Source of the DNA: Planctomycetota bacterium | GTDB lineage: Bacteria; Planctomycetota; Phycisphaerae; Phycisphaerales; UBA1924 | Reading direction: 5' to 3' | DNA length: 64,000 nt | Assembly: GCA_018242625.1 (NCBI GenBank) | Contig: JAFEBO010000003.1 | Location: forward strand, 248,001 to 312,000 | In this document: positions 8,868-17,379 of the stretch, piece after piece | Layout: every line of letters starts with the position of its first letter | Position numbering within the stretch: the stretch's first letter is position 1 | The notes under the pieces: model-generated | Database searches by the model: none | The model's input: the letters and a program-made list of their open reading frames with translations, nothing else | What the model was told of the DNA's origin: nothing | Program-made: the position numbers and the translations under genes

Positions 8868-9878
8868 TCAGGAGACGTCGGTGAGGAGCAGCGAGAGCTC
8901 GCCGGAAGCCGTGAGAACGGAGTGCTGGAGAAGAGCGGCGGGCACGAGAAGCGTGCGTCCGGTTTCGACCGAAACGGGCGAAAAGCCGGGCCCGCTCAGA
9001 GTGCCGCGCCCGGCGAGGACGGTGAGCACCTGTGCCCCGGCAGGGCGGGATGCGAGAGGCCTTGCCTCACCCGGCTTCAGTCGCCATTCATCGACGCGGA
9101 AGAACTCCGTTGTGACGAGGCGGCCCTGGGCAACGCCCGATTCGAGTCGGGCCAGGGGCGGCGGCGGGCCAAAGTCGGTGCAGGCGAGGGTCTGGGAGAC
9201 GTGCAGTTCGCGACCGGTGCGGCCGTACTCCTTCGCCCAGTCGTAGACGCGGAAGGTGGTATCGCTTGGAGTCTGCACCTCGGCGACGACGACTCCGGCG
9301 CCGAGAGCGTGGATCGTGCCGCTGGGGAGGTTGTGACACTCGCCCACAACGGCGGGGAAAGCCTGCATCAGCGCGGGCACGTTCTGGTCCTTCACGGCCT
9401 GGCCGAGCTGGTCTCTTGTGACCCCGGGCTTGAGGCCCTTAAAAATGACGGGCTGCTGGCCGTTGACGCTGCTGGTGGCGAGTATGTACCAGCACTCGGT
9501 TTTCAGGTGCGCGTCTTTGTGCGCCGCGGCGTAGGTTGGAGAAGGATGGACCTGGATGGAGAGGTGCTCGCGGGCGTCGAGGAACTTGACGAGCAGCGGA
9601 AAGGCACCCTCGGGAGTCAGGCGTGTTTTTCCGAGCAGATCGCGGCCCCACAGACGGATGGCTTCGCGGATCGGGCGACCGGCGAGTTCGCCGTTTTCGA
9701 TGAGCGAATGCTCCGCGCCGCCTCCGCCGCCGCTCACGGAAGTTGAATCAAGATCGACGAGTTCCCAGGACTCGCCGATATTGCCCGGCGGCAGCTGTTT
9801 TCCGAGAGCCATGAGAGCACGCCCGCCCCAGACTTTGTCCTTGAAGATGGGGCGAAACAGCAGCGGATAGCAGTTCAT
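8868..9878 (-). CDS. manA: Mannose-6-phosphate isomerase, class I
   Basis: A 336-residue cupin-fold zinc enzyme that interconverts mannose 6-phosphate and fructose 6-phosphate in the cytoplasm. It opens with the family signature (PLLFRPIFKDKVWGG), then SIQVHPSP with zinc ligands Q109 and H111, E128 in KTECWYIL, and H190 in PSGTIHALGAG. The length fits the short Bacillus-type ManA rather than the 390-residue E. coli form. It is the last gene of a possible minus-strand run after fabZ (55-base gap). It probably feeds mannose into glycolysis or supplies GDP-mannose precursors. No clear ribosome site precedes the ATG. Confidence 0.9.
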   Translation of the reverse strand: MNCYPLLFRPIFKDKVWGGRALMALGKQLPPGNIGESWELVDLDSTSVSGGGGGAEHSLIENGELAGRPIREAIRLWGRDLLGKTRLTPEGAFPLLVKFLDAREHLSIQVHPSPTYAAAHKDAHLKTECWYILATSSVNGQQPVIFKGLKPGVTRDQLGQAVKDQNVPALMQAFPAVVGECHNLPSGTIHALGAGVVVAEVQTPSDTTFRVYDWAKEYGRTGRELHVSQTLACTDFGPPPPLARLESGVAQGRLVTTEFFRVDEWRLKPGEARPLASRPAGAQVLTVLAGRGTLSGPGFSPVSVETGRTLLVPAALLQHSVLTASGELSLLLTDVS

Positions 9879-9933
9879 AGGGATTGGCGGCGCAGGCTGG
9901 ATGCGAGCGCAAGAGGCCCATCTCGAATGAGGA

Positions 9934-10482
9934 TCACATGCTCATGCCGGTGATCTGGGCCTGAAACGCGACCTTGCCCTCGACCATTCCCTGGATATCA
10001 GAGATGAATCTGCGGCGCGAGGCCTTCACTTCCTGGCAGAGAACAAAGAGGTCCTGGCCGGGCTTGACCATGGCGCGGAAAGAACAGTCCTCGATCCGAA
10101 GGAACACCGCGATGTTGGTGTTCTTCATCCGGACGTTGTAGAGGTAGCAGGCGAGCTGCGCCCCCACTTCAACCATGAGCACGCCGGGCATGATCGGGTT
10201 GTTGGGGAAGTGCCCCTCGCACCAGAACTCGTCCGGGCGGGCGCGGTGGACCCCGATACCCCGGCAGAAGTCGGGCGTCTGCCAGACGACGCGGTCGAGC
10301 AGGGCCATGGCGCCGCGGTGCGGATTCACGCTCTCCAGCATCTTCTTGGAAACGGCCTCGGCGGCGAGATCGATTCCCGAGAGATCAAAGAGAAGCTTGG
10401 TCTGCGCGCTCTGCGACTCTTCCTCGCCTGCGAGGGCCGGCGAACGGGTTTGGGCTTGTGCCTCAGCTGGGCTTTGGGGCAT
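9934..10482 (-). CDS. fabZ: 3-hydroxyacyl-ACP dehydratase, FabZ family
   Basis: A 182-residue hot-dog-fold dehydratase. The signature GHFPNNPIMPGVLMVEVGAQ carries catalytic His91 and Glu105, spaced as in E. coli FabZ. The upstream HRGAMALLDRVV is the usual substrate-channel segment. The enzyme removes water from 3-hydroxyacyl-ACP in fatty acid elongation. The first 45 residues are an extra, low-complexity Gln/Ala/Ser-rich extension plus a short helix not found in E. coli FabZ (151 residues). Its start overlaps the end of the Hc1-like gene by 20 bases, which suggests translational coupling. A specialised role in another lipid pathway is possible because no other fab gene is nearby. Confidence 0.85.
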   Translation of the reverse strand: MPQSPAEAQAQTRSPALAGEEESQSAQTKLLFDLSGIDLAAEAVSKKMLESVNPHRGAMALLDRVVWQTPDFCRGIGVHRARPDEFWCEGHFPNNPIMPGVLMVEVGAQLACYLYNVRMKNTNIAVFLRIEDCSFRAMVKPGQDLFVLCQEVKASRRRFISDIQGMVEGKVAFQAQITGMSM

Positions 10483-10645
10483 CGCGGACTTCCAGAACCT
10501 TTTCGCGGATTTCCTGAGCGGCGGCCTTGATGTCCTGCATGGACTTACGGACGCGCGTCCCGGCGGCCTTGTTGCCCCCGTCGAACTTGAGCACGTCCTC
10601 TTCGGCGTCGGCGATCAGCTTTTTGAGTTTTTCGAAGGCTTCCAC
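10463..10645 (-). CDS. Small Hc1-like histone family protein
   Basis: A 60-residue, helical, charged protein. The segment GGNKAAGTRVRKSMQDIKAAAQ closely resembles the N-terminal coiled domain of the chlamydial histone H1-like protein Hc1, which condenses DNA. Unlike Hc1, it has no long Lys/Ala-rich C-terminal tail; it ends with KVLEVRDAPKPS. A GTG start at 10645 is preferred because GGGAG lies 8 bases upstream; an ATG at 10684 would add 13 residues without a good ribosome site. Its 3' end overlaps fabZ. The role may be nucleoid-associated, but without the basic tail it could act by protein-protein contacts instead. Confidence 0.7.
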   Translation of the reverse strand: MEAFEKLKKLIADAEEDVLKFDGGNKAAGTRVRKSMQDIKAAAQEIREKVLEVRDAPKPS

Positions 10646-10746
10646 GCGGTGAGCTCCCGGAGAGATTCCCTGTTGTCCCGCCACGCGGCGGGTGACGAGA
10701 TTCTAGGGGGGTTCCCGGGACCGGGCGCACGGTGGTTGTTTGGTCC

Positions 10747-11730
10747 TTATCGGGCAACTTGCGGAAGGGTTTTTTCCAGCATTTCGAGTGCGGCCGCCAG
10801 GTACTTGGGATGTCCCTCGCGGTCCATAAAGGCGGGGGAGACAGCGGCCATGAGGACGCGCCGAATATTGGCCAGGTCGGCGTGATCGCTCTCGACTCGC
10901 TGCCCTTTGGCCTTACGCAGCCGCGCCAGCTCGGTCACCGGTTTGACGCCGTGCAGATAGTCGGGCGCAGCCCAGTACTGACGCTCCAGATACACCGCGT
11001 CTTCGATCCAGTGACCCGGATGAACCATCGCCAGATCGATCATGACGCAGGCGTGCGCATCGTTGCGTGGTGCGGCCAGCCGGAGGACGTTTCCGGGGTG
11101 CAGATCGCCGTGGCACCAGCAGTTGAGCGGGCGGGCGTTCCAGCGGGCCAGGAGCTTGGGGAGGGCTTTGACAGTGTGTTTGACGGCCTCGTTCCATCGC
11201 TGAGCATCGGCGATGGCAAAGGCATGGCAGACATCGCGGGCCTTGGCGAGAGTTCCTTCCCAGTCCAGCGGCTTTGCGGGCCCGATCTCGGGGCGGGCAC
11301 GCAGGGCGGCATCGTGGAAGTCTGAGGCGGCCACGATGACATCGTGCACATCGCCCGGCTGCATGCGCGGCCGGATCGGCTCGCCGTGCACGCGTTCCTC
11401 GACGATCCAGGCAAGGTCGTACCCGCCCAGTTCGGATCCGCAGGCAAAGACGCGGGGCGTGGGCGCCTTGATCTCGGGGTTGCCCAGTTCCGATGTCCAG
11501 CGATATTCGGCCGGGCCAAGGGGAAGTTTAATGATGACTTCACAGCGCCCGCGGGCATCGGACCAGGTCGAGCTTCCCGTCGCGCTCCCGCTCGATGACC
11601 AGGCGGACTTGAACCACGTGATCTCGCCCAGGCAGCCGTTGCAGCAGTTCTTGAGGACTGGTTCGAGAAGATGGGCGAGAGAGGAAGCGTCGTTTTGCTG
11701 GTGATCGGTGTGTGGGTCGGTGAAGCTCAT
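10747..11730 (-). CDS. Aminoglycoside phosphotransferase (APH)-fold kinase
   Basis: A 327-residue protein of the APH/choline kinase fold. The catalytic loop is CHGDLHPGNVL (Brenner motif H-G-D-x-x-x-x-N) and the metal-binding segment is VMIDLAMVHPGHWIEDAVYLE. These residues support ATP-dependent phosphorylation of a small molecule. The true substrate is unknown: this fold includes antibiotic kinases, choline and fructosamine kinases and methylthioribose kinase, and nothing nearby suggests resistance. The N-terminal lobe has an unusual Ser/Gly-rich loop where nucleotide would bind. It stands first in the minus-strand run before the Hc1-like gene. Confidence 0.75.
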   Translation of the reverse strand: MSFTDPHTDHQQNDASSLAHLLEPVLKNCCNGCLGEITWFKSAWSSSGSATGSSTWSDARGRCEVIIKLPLGPAEYRWTSELGNPEIKAPTPRVFACGSELGGYDLAWIVEERVHGEPIRPRMQPGDVHDVIVAASDFHDAALRARPEIGPAKPLDWEGTLAKARDVCHAFAIADAQRWNEAVKHTVKALPKLLARWNARPLNCWCHGDLHPGNVLRLAAPRNDAHACVMIDLAMVHPGHWIEDAVYLERQYWAAPDYLHGVKPVTELARLRKAKGQRVESDHADLANIRRVLMAAVSPAFMDREGHPKYLAAALEMLEKTLPQVAR

Positions 11731-11906
11731 TGGAAGTGTGCGTCAGCGCGGGGTGACTTCGATCCGGGCGGACAGAATCGGTAGCAACACTTTGGGAGCG
11801 TGAGGAAATAGAACAATCGAGCTGGTGGGGTGCGGAGACGGGTTCGCCGGATTCGACGCTTTTGAGTGCAAGGCGGTGGTCCCTCGCGGAGGCACAGTCT
11901 CTTCGT

Positions 11907-12776
11907 TCACGATACCGCGCCGGTTCGCCCGCCGCCACCCTCGACCGCGAGAAGAAGCGTCAGCAACTGCGCCGGGGAAAGGTTCTCGGCCCGGTCCTTG
12001 GCGCCAATGCCGCCCGGATATGCGAATGGTTCGCGAACAGAAAATTTTTCCCGCAGCACGCCCCCGATCTGCTTGCGGCGCTGCTCAAACAGAACCCGTG
12101 CGAAGTCGGCCAGATCGTGAAGCCGGTGGGTGAGCGGAGGCACCCGGGTCAGCGAGAGCATCGAGCTCGTGACATCCGGGCGCGGCCAGAAGCACTCGGG
12201 GGGCAATTTCGCGATGCGATCGGCCCGGGCGGTCGCCAGGGCAATAACCGACAGGGGGCCGTAATCACCGGAGCCGGGAGCGGCGCCCAATCGGTCGGCC
12301 ACTTCCTTCTGCACGGTGACAAAGAGCCCGGAGCAGTTTGGATAATCGAGCAGCAGCGTCGAGACAAGGGGTGTAGCCGCGCCGTAGGGCAGATTGGCGA
12401 CCAGGCGGAACGGTTCTTTGGCGAGCATTTCCCTGAGCTGAGGATGCAGCGCTCTCTTTCCATCCAGGCAATCGCCACGCACAAGGGTGAGCTGGCCGGA
12501 CTGGAGAAACGGCCCCAGGCGCTCCTGAAGAAGGGCAAACAAGCCATCGTCCAACTCGCAGGCGATGACCCGGACGCCCCTCCCGAGCAGTTCGTCGGTC
12601 AGGACGCCGGTGCCGGGGCCGATTTCGAGGACCAGATCGCCCTCGCGTGGCCCGGCGGCGTCGACAAGTTTGCGGATAAGGTTGTGGTCGACCAGGAAAT
12701 TCTGCCCGAGGGATTTTTTGGGGGCGAGCCCCCGGGCAGTGAGCAACTCCTTGATCGAGGTCAATGATTGGGGCAC
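11907..12776 (-). CDS. rsmA: 16S rRNA adenine(1518/1519)-N6-dimethyltransferase (KsgA)
   Basis: A 289-residue SAM-dependent methyltransferase that dimethylates two adjacent adenines in helix 45 of 16S rRNA late in small-subunit assembly. Signatures seen: KKSLGQNFLVD, motif I LEIGPGTGVLT, acidic ACELDDGL, catalytic NLPYGAATPL, and the C-terminal FFxRPxV-like CFWPRPDVTSSM. GTG 12776 is chosen: the open frame runs on upstream but would then overlap the opposite-strand DUF4375 gene, and the family normally starts about here. The last 20 residues are a Gly-rich extension. It is divergent from the DUF4375 gene with only 30 bases between starts. Confidence 0.88.
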   Translation of the reverse strand: MPQSLTSIKELLTARGLAPKKSLGQNFLVDHNLIRKLVDAAGPREGDLVLEIGPGTGVLTDELLGRGVRVIACELDDGLFALLQERLGPFLQSGQLTLVRGDCLDGKRALHPQLREMLAKEPFRLVANLPYGAATPLVSTLLLDYPNCSGLFVTVQKEVADRLGAAPGSGDYGPLSVIALATARADRIAKLPPECFWPRPDVTSSMLSLTRVPPLTHRLHDLADFARVLFEQRRKQIGGVLREKFSVREPFAYPGGIGAKDRAENLSPAQLLTLLLAVEGGGGRTGAVS

Positions 12777-12806
12777 GTTGAGGACTCGAAGCGCACGAGG
12801 GAACCG

Positions 12807-13271
12807 ATGAACACAGACCGATCTCTGTTTGAGGACCGGGTTGAATTGTTGCTCGCCGACCGGGGTCACCCCAGCGTGGACAGCGAAGGATTCCGGGGCA
12901 TGGATCTGCACCAGAAGCGGATGGCCGCCCTGTTTATCCTTGAGAACGAGGTCCAGCACGGCGGCTTTGCGCGTGCGTATTTCAACCAGACGACCGAGCT
13001 GGGCGTCTTCGCTGCCGACGGGTACGACGCCATCGGCGCGCCGGAGCACGCCCGGGTGGTGCGCCAGTCGATCGAGGCCGCGAAAAAGTCCGAGGAGTCG
13101 TCCAAGGCCAGCGGAAGCACCATGATGACGCTGTCGGAGGAGCACATCCGCTCGGGCTATGCCGCCGTGGATGCGGCGTGGGCGGTACTCTCCCGCGTGG
13201 ATACGTCCTCGCAGAAATACAAATACATGAAGCAGCACGCCCGCTCGTTCGGCATCGTGCAATCGGCGTAA
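12807..13271 (+). CDS. DUF4375 (DMP19-like) domain protein
   Basis: A 154-residue soluble protein. The segment ILENEVQHGGFARAYFNQTTELG matches the family pattern N-E-V-x-N-G-G-F-x-x-Y-F-x-N of DUF4375/DMP19, followed by a helical region that in this family tracks age/position residues (AADGYDAIGAPEHARVVRQS). DMP19-like proteins are poorly understood; one Neisseria member mimics DNA. This protein is only mildly acidic, so a DNA-mimic role is not supported. The ATG at 12807 has a GAGGG ribosome site; an upstream in-frame ATG at 12768 would overlap the start of rsmA. Confidence 0.7.
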   Translation: MNTDRSLFEDRVELLLADRGHPSVDSEGFRGMDLHQKRMAALFILENEVQHGGFARAYFNQTTELGVFAADGYDAIGAPEHARVVRQSIEAAKKSEESSKASGSTMMTLSEEHIRSGYAAVDAAWAVLSRVDTSSQKYKYMKQHARSFGIVQSA

Positions 13272-13274
13272 GGG

Positions 13275-14159
13275 CTACCAGTCGCCCGCGAGCACGCGAT
13301 CGATGGCGTGGGCCACGCCGGACTCCTCGTTGGAAAGCGTGATGCGCCGGGCCGCGGCCTTGGTGGCGGGAATCGCGTTTCCCATCGCGATCCCTAGACC
13401 CGCACCCTGGATCATGGACAGATCGTTGATCTCATCGCCGATCGCGATGATCTGGGCGGGGCGGATGTCCCACTCCTTTGCGAGCCAAGAAATGGCCGAC
13501 CACTTGGTCGCGTCCTTATCGAAGACTTCCAGGATGTTGAGAGTCTGACCGTCGCCGAGCGTCTTGACATGCTCGGGCGCAACGACGGCGGGAAAATTGT
13601 GGATTACTGCGTTGTCGCCGAGTGCGGCAATCAGCTGGCCCTTGGCATGATCGAGTATGTGGCCCATGCCGCACGCCCCGATGCGCACCGTGGCCAGCGG
13701 GCACGGATCTTCCGCGAGGCTCTGGGTGTAGCGGACCTCGACGTTCATCTTGGCGAACCACCACTGGGTAACCGGGTCGAGCGGGCAGTCGTCGGGATTC
13801 ACGACGAGGTAGTCGAAGCCGGCCTGGAGCGGATCCTTCAACACGAGCGCCGCGTGCTTGCTGGCAAGAATGATCTCGACCGCGTCGTGCACCAGGCTCT
13901 GGTGGATGTTGAATCGGTGGATGGTGGTCTGCCGGACCGGATCGGCGATGATGGCGCCGCCGGCCACCACCACCGGCTCCTGCTGGTTGATCGCCTCGAG
14001 GCCGCCCGAGCACTCCAGCAGGCCCCGCCCGGTGCAAACGATGACCTTCAGCCCGGCGGCACGGGCTCGCTCAACCGCGGCGATGTTGGTCGGAGAGACT
14101 GATCCCGCGCGATTGAACAACGTGCCGTCAAGGTCGACCGCGAGCAGGCGATAACGCAT
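13275..14159 (-). CDS. HAD-superfamily hydrolase, Cof/IIB type
   Basis: About 294 residues. Motif I LLAVDLDGTLFNRAG provides the nucleophile Asp and the acid/base Asp. Motif II is KVIVCTGR, a conserved Lys precedes AISWLAKEW, and motif IV is AIGDEINDLSMIQGAGLGIAMGNA. A large cap sits between motifs II and III as in Cof-type IIB phosphatases, which hydrolyse sugar phosphates, nucleotides or flavin and pyridoxal phosphates. The substrate cannot be told from sequence. The start at 14159 is where the family begins; an ATG at 14192 would add 11 residues. The stop is 3 bases from the end of the convergent DUF4375 gene. Confidence 0.85.
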   Translation of the reverse strand: MRYRLLAVDLDGTLFNRAGSVSPTNIAAVERARAAGLKVIVCTGRGLLECSGGLEAINQQEPVVVAGGAIIADPVRQTTIHRFNIHQSLVHDAVEIILASKHAALVLKDPLQAGFDYLVVNPDDCPLDPVTQWWFAKMNVEVRYTQSLAEDPCPLATVRIGACGMGHILDHAKGQLIAALGDNAVIHNFPAVVAPEHVKTLGDGQTLNILEVFDKDATKWSAISWLAKEWDIRPAQIIAIGDEINDLSMIQGAGLGIAMGNAIPATKAAARRITLSNEESGVAHAIDRVLAGDW

Positions 14160-14216
14160 CTCAAATGGTAGAGGAAGATGCCGCAGCATCAAAGCGCGGC
14201 AGCGAAATGGGGCGCA

Positions 14217-15731
<1,515 letters not shown>

Positions 15732-15941
15732 TTTGAATGGTACGGGTGCGCTGCACGATTCACCGCGTACATCGTCCCATCCAGCAGTTCACTTGAATAG
15801 GCCCCATCGGCCGTGCGCGGCTGTTCCTTCATGCCGCGACGACATGAGCGGACGGGAGAAGATCGTGGCACTCTCCGTAGCGCTCAAGATCGATGAGCGC
15901 ACGACGACAATCTCCTGCCGCTCGGGTCCTCGCGTCCTGCT

Positions 15942-16697
15942 CTACTCCGGGGCGCCCGGCGCTACGCCATGAAAAGGCTCCCATCCGACTGTCTCTCGTG
16001 ACAGTCGTGCGAGCATGCGAAGGTATTCCGCCCGTGGGAGTTCATACATGCCGAACCGCGCCGTGTGGTCGTTGGCGAGCTGCGCATCGAGCAGCTCAAA
16101 CCCCCGCTTTCGCAGGTGATTGACGAGATGCACGAGGCAGACCTTGCTCGCGTCGGTGCCCCCCTGCGCCGGATTGTGAAACATCGACTCCCCGCAGAAC
16201 ACCTTGCCCAGGGCCAGGCCGTAAAGCCCGCCCACCAGAACGTGCGGGCGCCCCAGGATTTCGCGCCGGGCGTGCAGACTGTCGGACGCCGGCGCGGGCC
16301 CGGCGAGATCGCTCGCAAGCCATGCTTCGATGCTGTGCGCGTGCCCGTGCTTGTGAAGCGATAGAAAGACATCGATGATCGACGGAACGAGCCAGGCTCC
16401 GCCGTCCGACCGCTTCGCGGCGGCACAGTTGCGGATGACCGCCCCGAACGCAAGGTCGGAGGTCACGAGAAAACGTCCCGAACGGACTCGCTGCGCCAGC
16501 GACTTGGGGACGTGGAAGCGGCCGTCCAGCGGAATGATCGCCCTGCGGGAAGGCTGGACCCATTCAACCTCCGGGTCGCCCTCAAGATCCTGGCCCGGCT
16601 GAGGCGTGGCCATGGGAAACCAGCCCTGCCGGTAGGCATCGAGCACCTGCCGAAGCACCGCTTGTTCCTGAGTCTCCAGTTCGTCGGACCGGGCCAT
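15942..16697 (-). CDS. aat: Leucyl/phenylalanyl-tRNA-protein transferase
   Basis: A 251-residue GNAT-like enzyme that moves Leu or Phe from aminoacyl-tRNA to proteins with N-terminal Arg or Lys, marking them for ClpS-ClpAP degradation. Seen are GWFPM near the start, WVQPSRRAIIPL, IDVFLSLHKHGHAHSIEAW, LVGGLYGLALGKVFCGESMFH and HLRKRGFELLDAQ, all family hallmarks. It is separated from thrC by about 210 bases with no gene. It shares the window with clpC (37 kb), but no ClpS adaptor was found, so the degradation partner is unresolved. Confidence 0.92.
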   Translation of the reverse strand: MARSDELETQEQAVLRQVLDAYRQGWFPMATPQPGQDLEGDPEVEWVQPSRRAIIPLDGRFHVPKSLAQRVRSGRFLVTSDLAFGAVIRNCAAAKRSDGGAWLVPSIIDVFLSLHKHGHAHSIEAWLASDLAGPAPASDSLHARREILGRPHVLVGGLYGLALGKVFCGESMFHNPAQGGTDASKVCLVHLVNHLRKRGFELLDAQLANDHTARFGMYELPRAEYLRMLARLSRETVGWEPFHGVAPGAPE

Positions 16698-16806
16698 GCA
16701 ACGATTATCGCGTGCCGGGTGCCAAACGACCGAAACCGGCGCGGGTCCAATCCCAATCAGGGGTACCGGAAAGGACCCTTCCCTTGCACGGTTAGGATGG
16801 GGCGAA

Positions 16807-17055
16807 ATGAATCAGATCCTGGGGCAATCGGAGGTCGGCCAGTTCCTCACTCAAGTGATGGAGCGGGGTTATTTCCCCTGGATACTGATTGTGGGCGGCA
16901 TCGTCATCTGCTCCGTGGTCAAATCCGTGACCGGCGCCATCGTGGGCGTTGCAAGGGAACGGACACGTCGGGAGATTGCGGCGTACATCGCCGAAGGAAA
17001 TATGTCTCCCGAGCAGGGCGAAAAGCTGATGAAGGCCCGCGCGGAAAAGTGCTGA
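16807..17055 (+). CDS. Small membrane protein with SHOCT-like tail (copy 1)
   Basis: An 82-residue protein: a short helical N-terminus, one transmembrane helix (about residues 20-40), then a basic turn and a C-terminal helical hairpin, RREIAAYIAEGNMSPEQGEK. This tail resembles the SHOCT-like oligomerisation motif (EIAxxIAEGxxTPEExERL) of envelope-stress proteins. The next gene is a paralogue with a nearly identical tail. The ATG at 16807 has a purine-rich ribosome site (GATGGGGCGAA). Topology and function are inferred; it may form a hetero-oligomer with its neighbour. Confidence 0.65.
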   Translation: MNQILGQSEVGQFLTQVMERGYFPWILIVGGIVICSVVKSVTGAIVGVARERTRREIAAYIAEGNMSPEQGEKLMKARAEKC

Positions 17056-17076
17056 ATCCACCTGGAGGGCTTTGCG

Positions 17077-17316
17077 ATGATGCCTCTTACTCTCGGCAGC
17101 GAACTTGAAATGGTGATCCCGATCGTCGCGATCGTTTTCGGCTCGCTCGGCTGGGTCATTTCCATTATCGTGAGCGGGATCCGGGATTCCAAGGCCACCA
17201 GGCAGCGCGAGGAATCGCGTCGTGAGATCGCCGCCTATATCGCCGAAGGCTCCATGACGCCCGAGCAGGGCGAGCGCCTGATGCAGGCCGGCGAAGCCGC
17301 CGACAAGAAGGCCTAA
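17077..17316 (+). CDS. Small membrane protein with SHOCT-like tail (copy 2)
   Basis: A 79-residue paralogue of the preceding gene, 21 bases downstream and surely co-transcribed. It has a transmembrane helix (about residues 10-34) and the same tail, RREIAAYIAEGSMTPEQGER. The two genes share the tail almost exactly while their membrane helices differ, which fits tandem duplication followed by divergence of the membrane part. A good GGAGG ribosome site lies 8 bases before the ATG. The stop is 63 bases from the end of the convergent debranching enzyme gene. Confidence 0.65.
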   Translation: MMPLTLGSELEMVIPIVAIVFGSLGWVISIIVSGIRDSKATRQREESRREIAAYIAEGSMTPEQGERLMQAGEAADKKA

Positions 17317-17379
17317 TGAGTCTCCGCGGATCTTCGAGCGACTGCGGCTCGCGCGGGGTGTCGGGCCGCGCCGGTCTTG

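Noticed and set aside
10747..11730. Reading the APH-fold gene as an antibiotic resistance gene
   Set aside because: Fold motifs alone do not show the substrate; no mobile element or resistance context is present.
12777..13262. Longer rsmA reading frame extending upstream to 13262
   Set aside because: It lies antisense to the DUF4375 gene and the added residues do not resemble RsmA.
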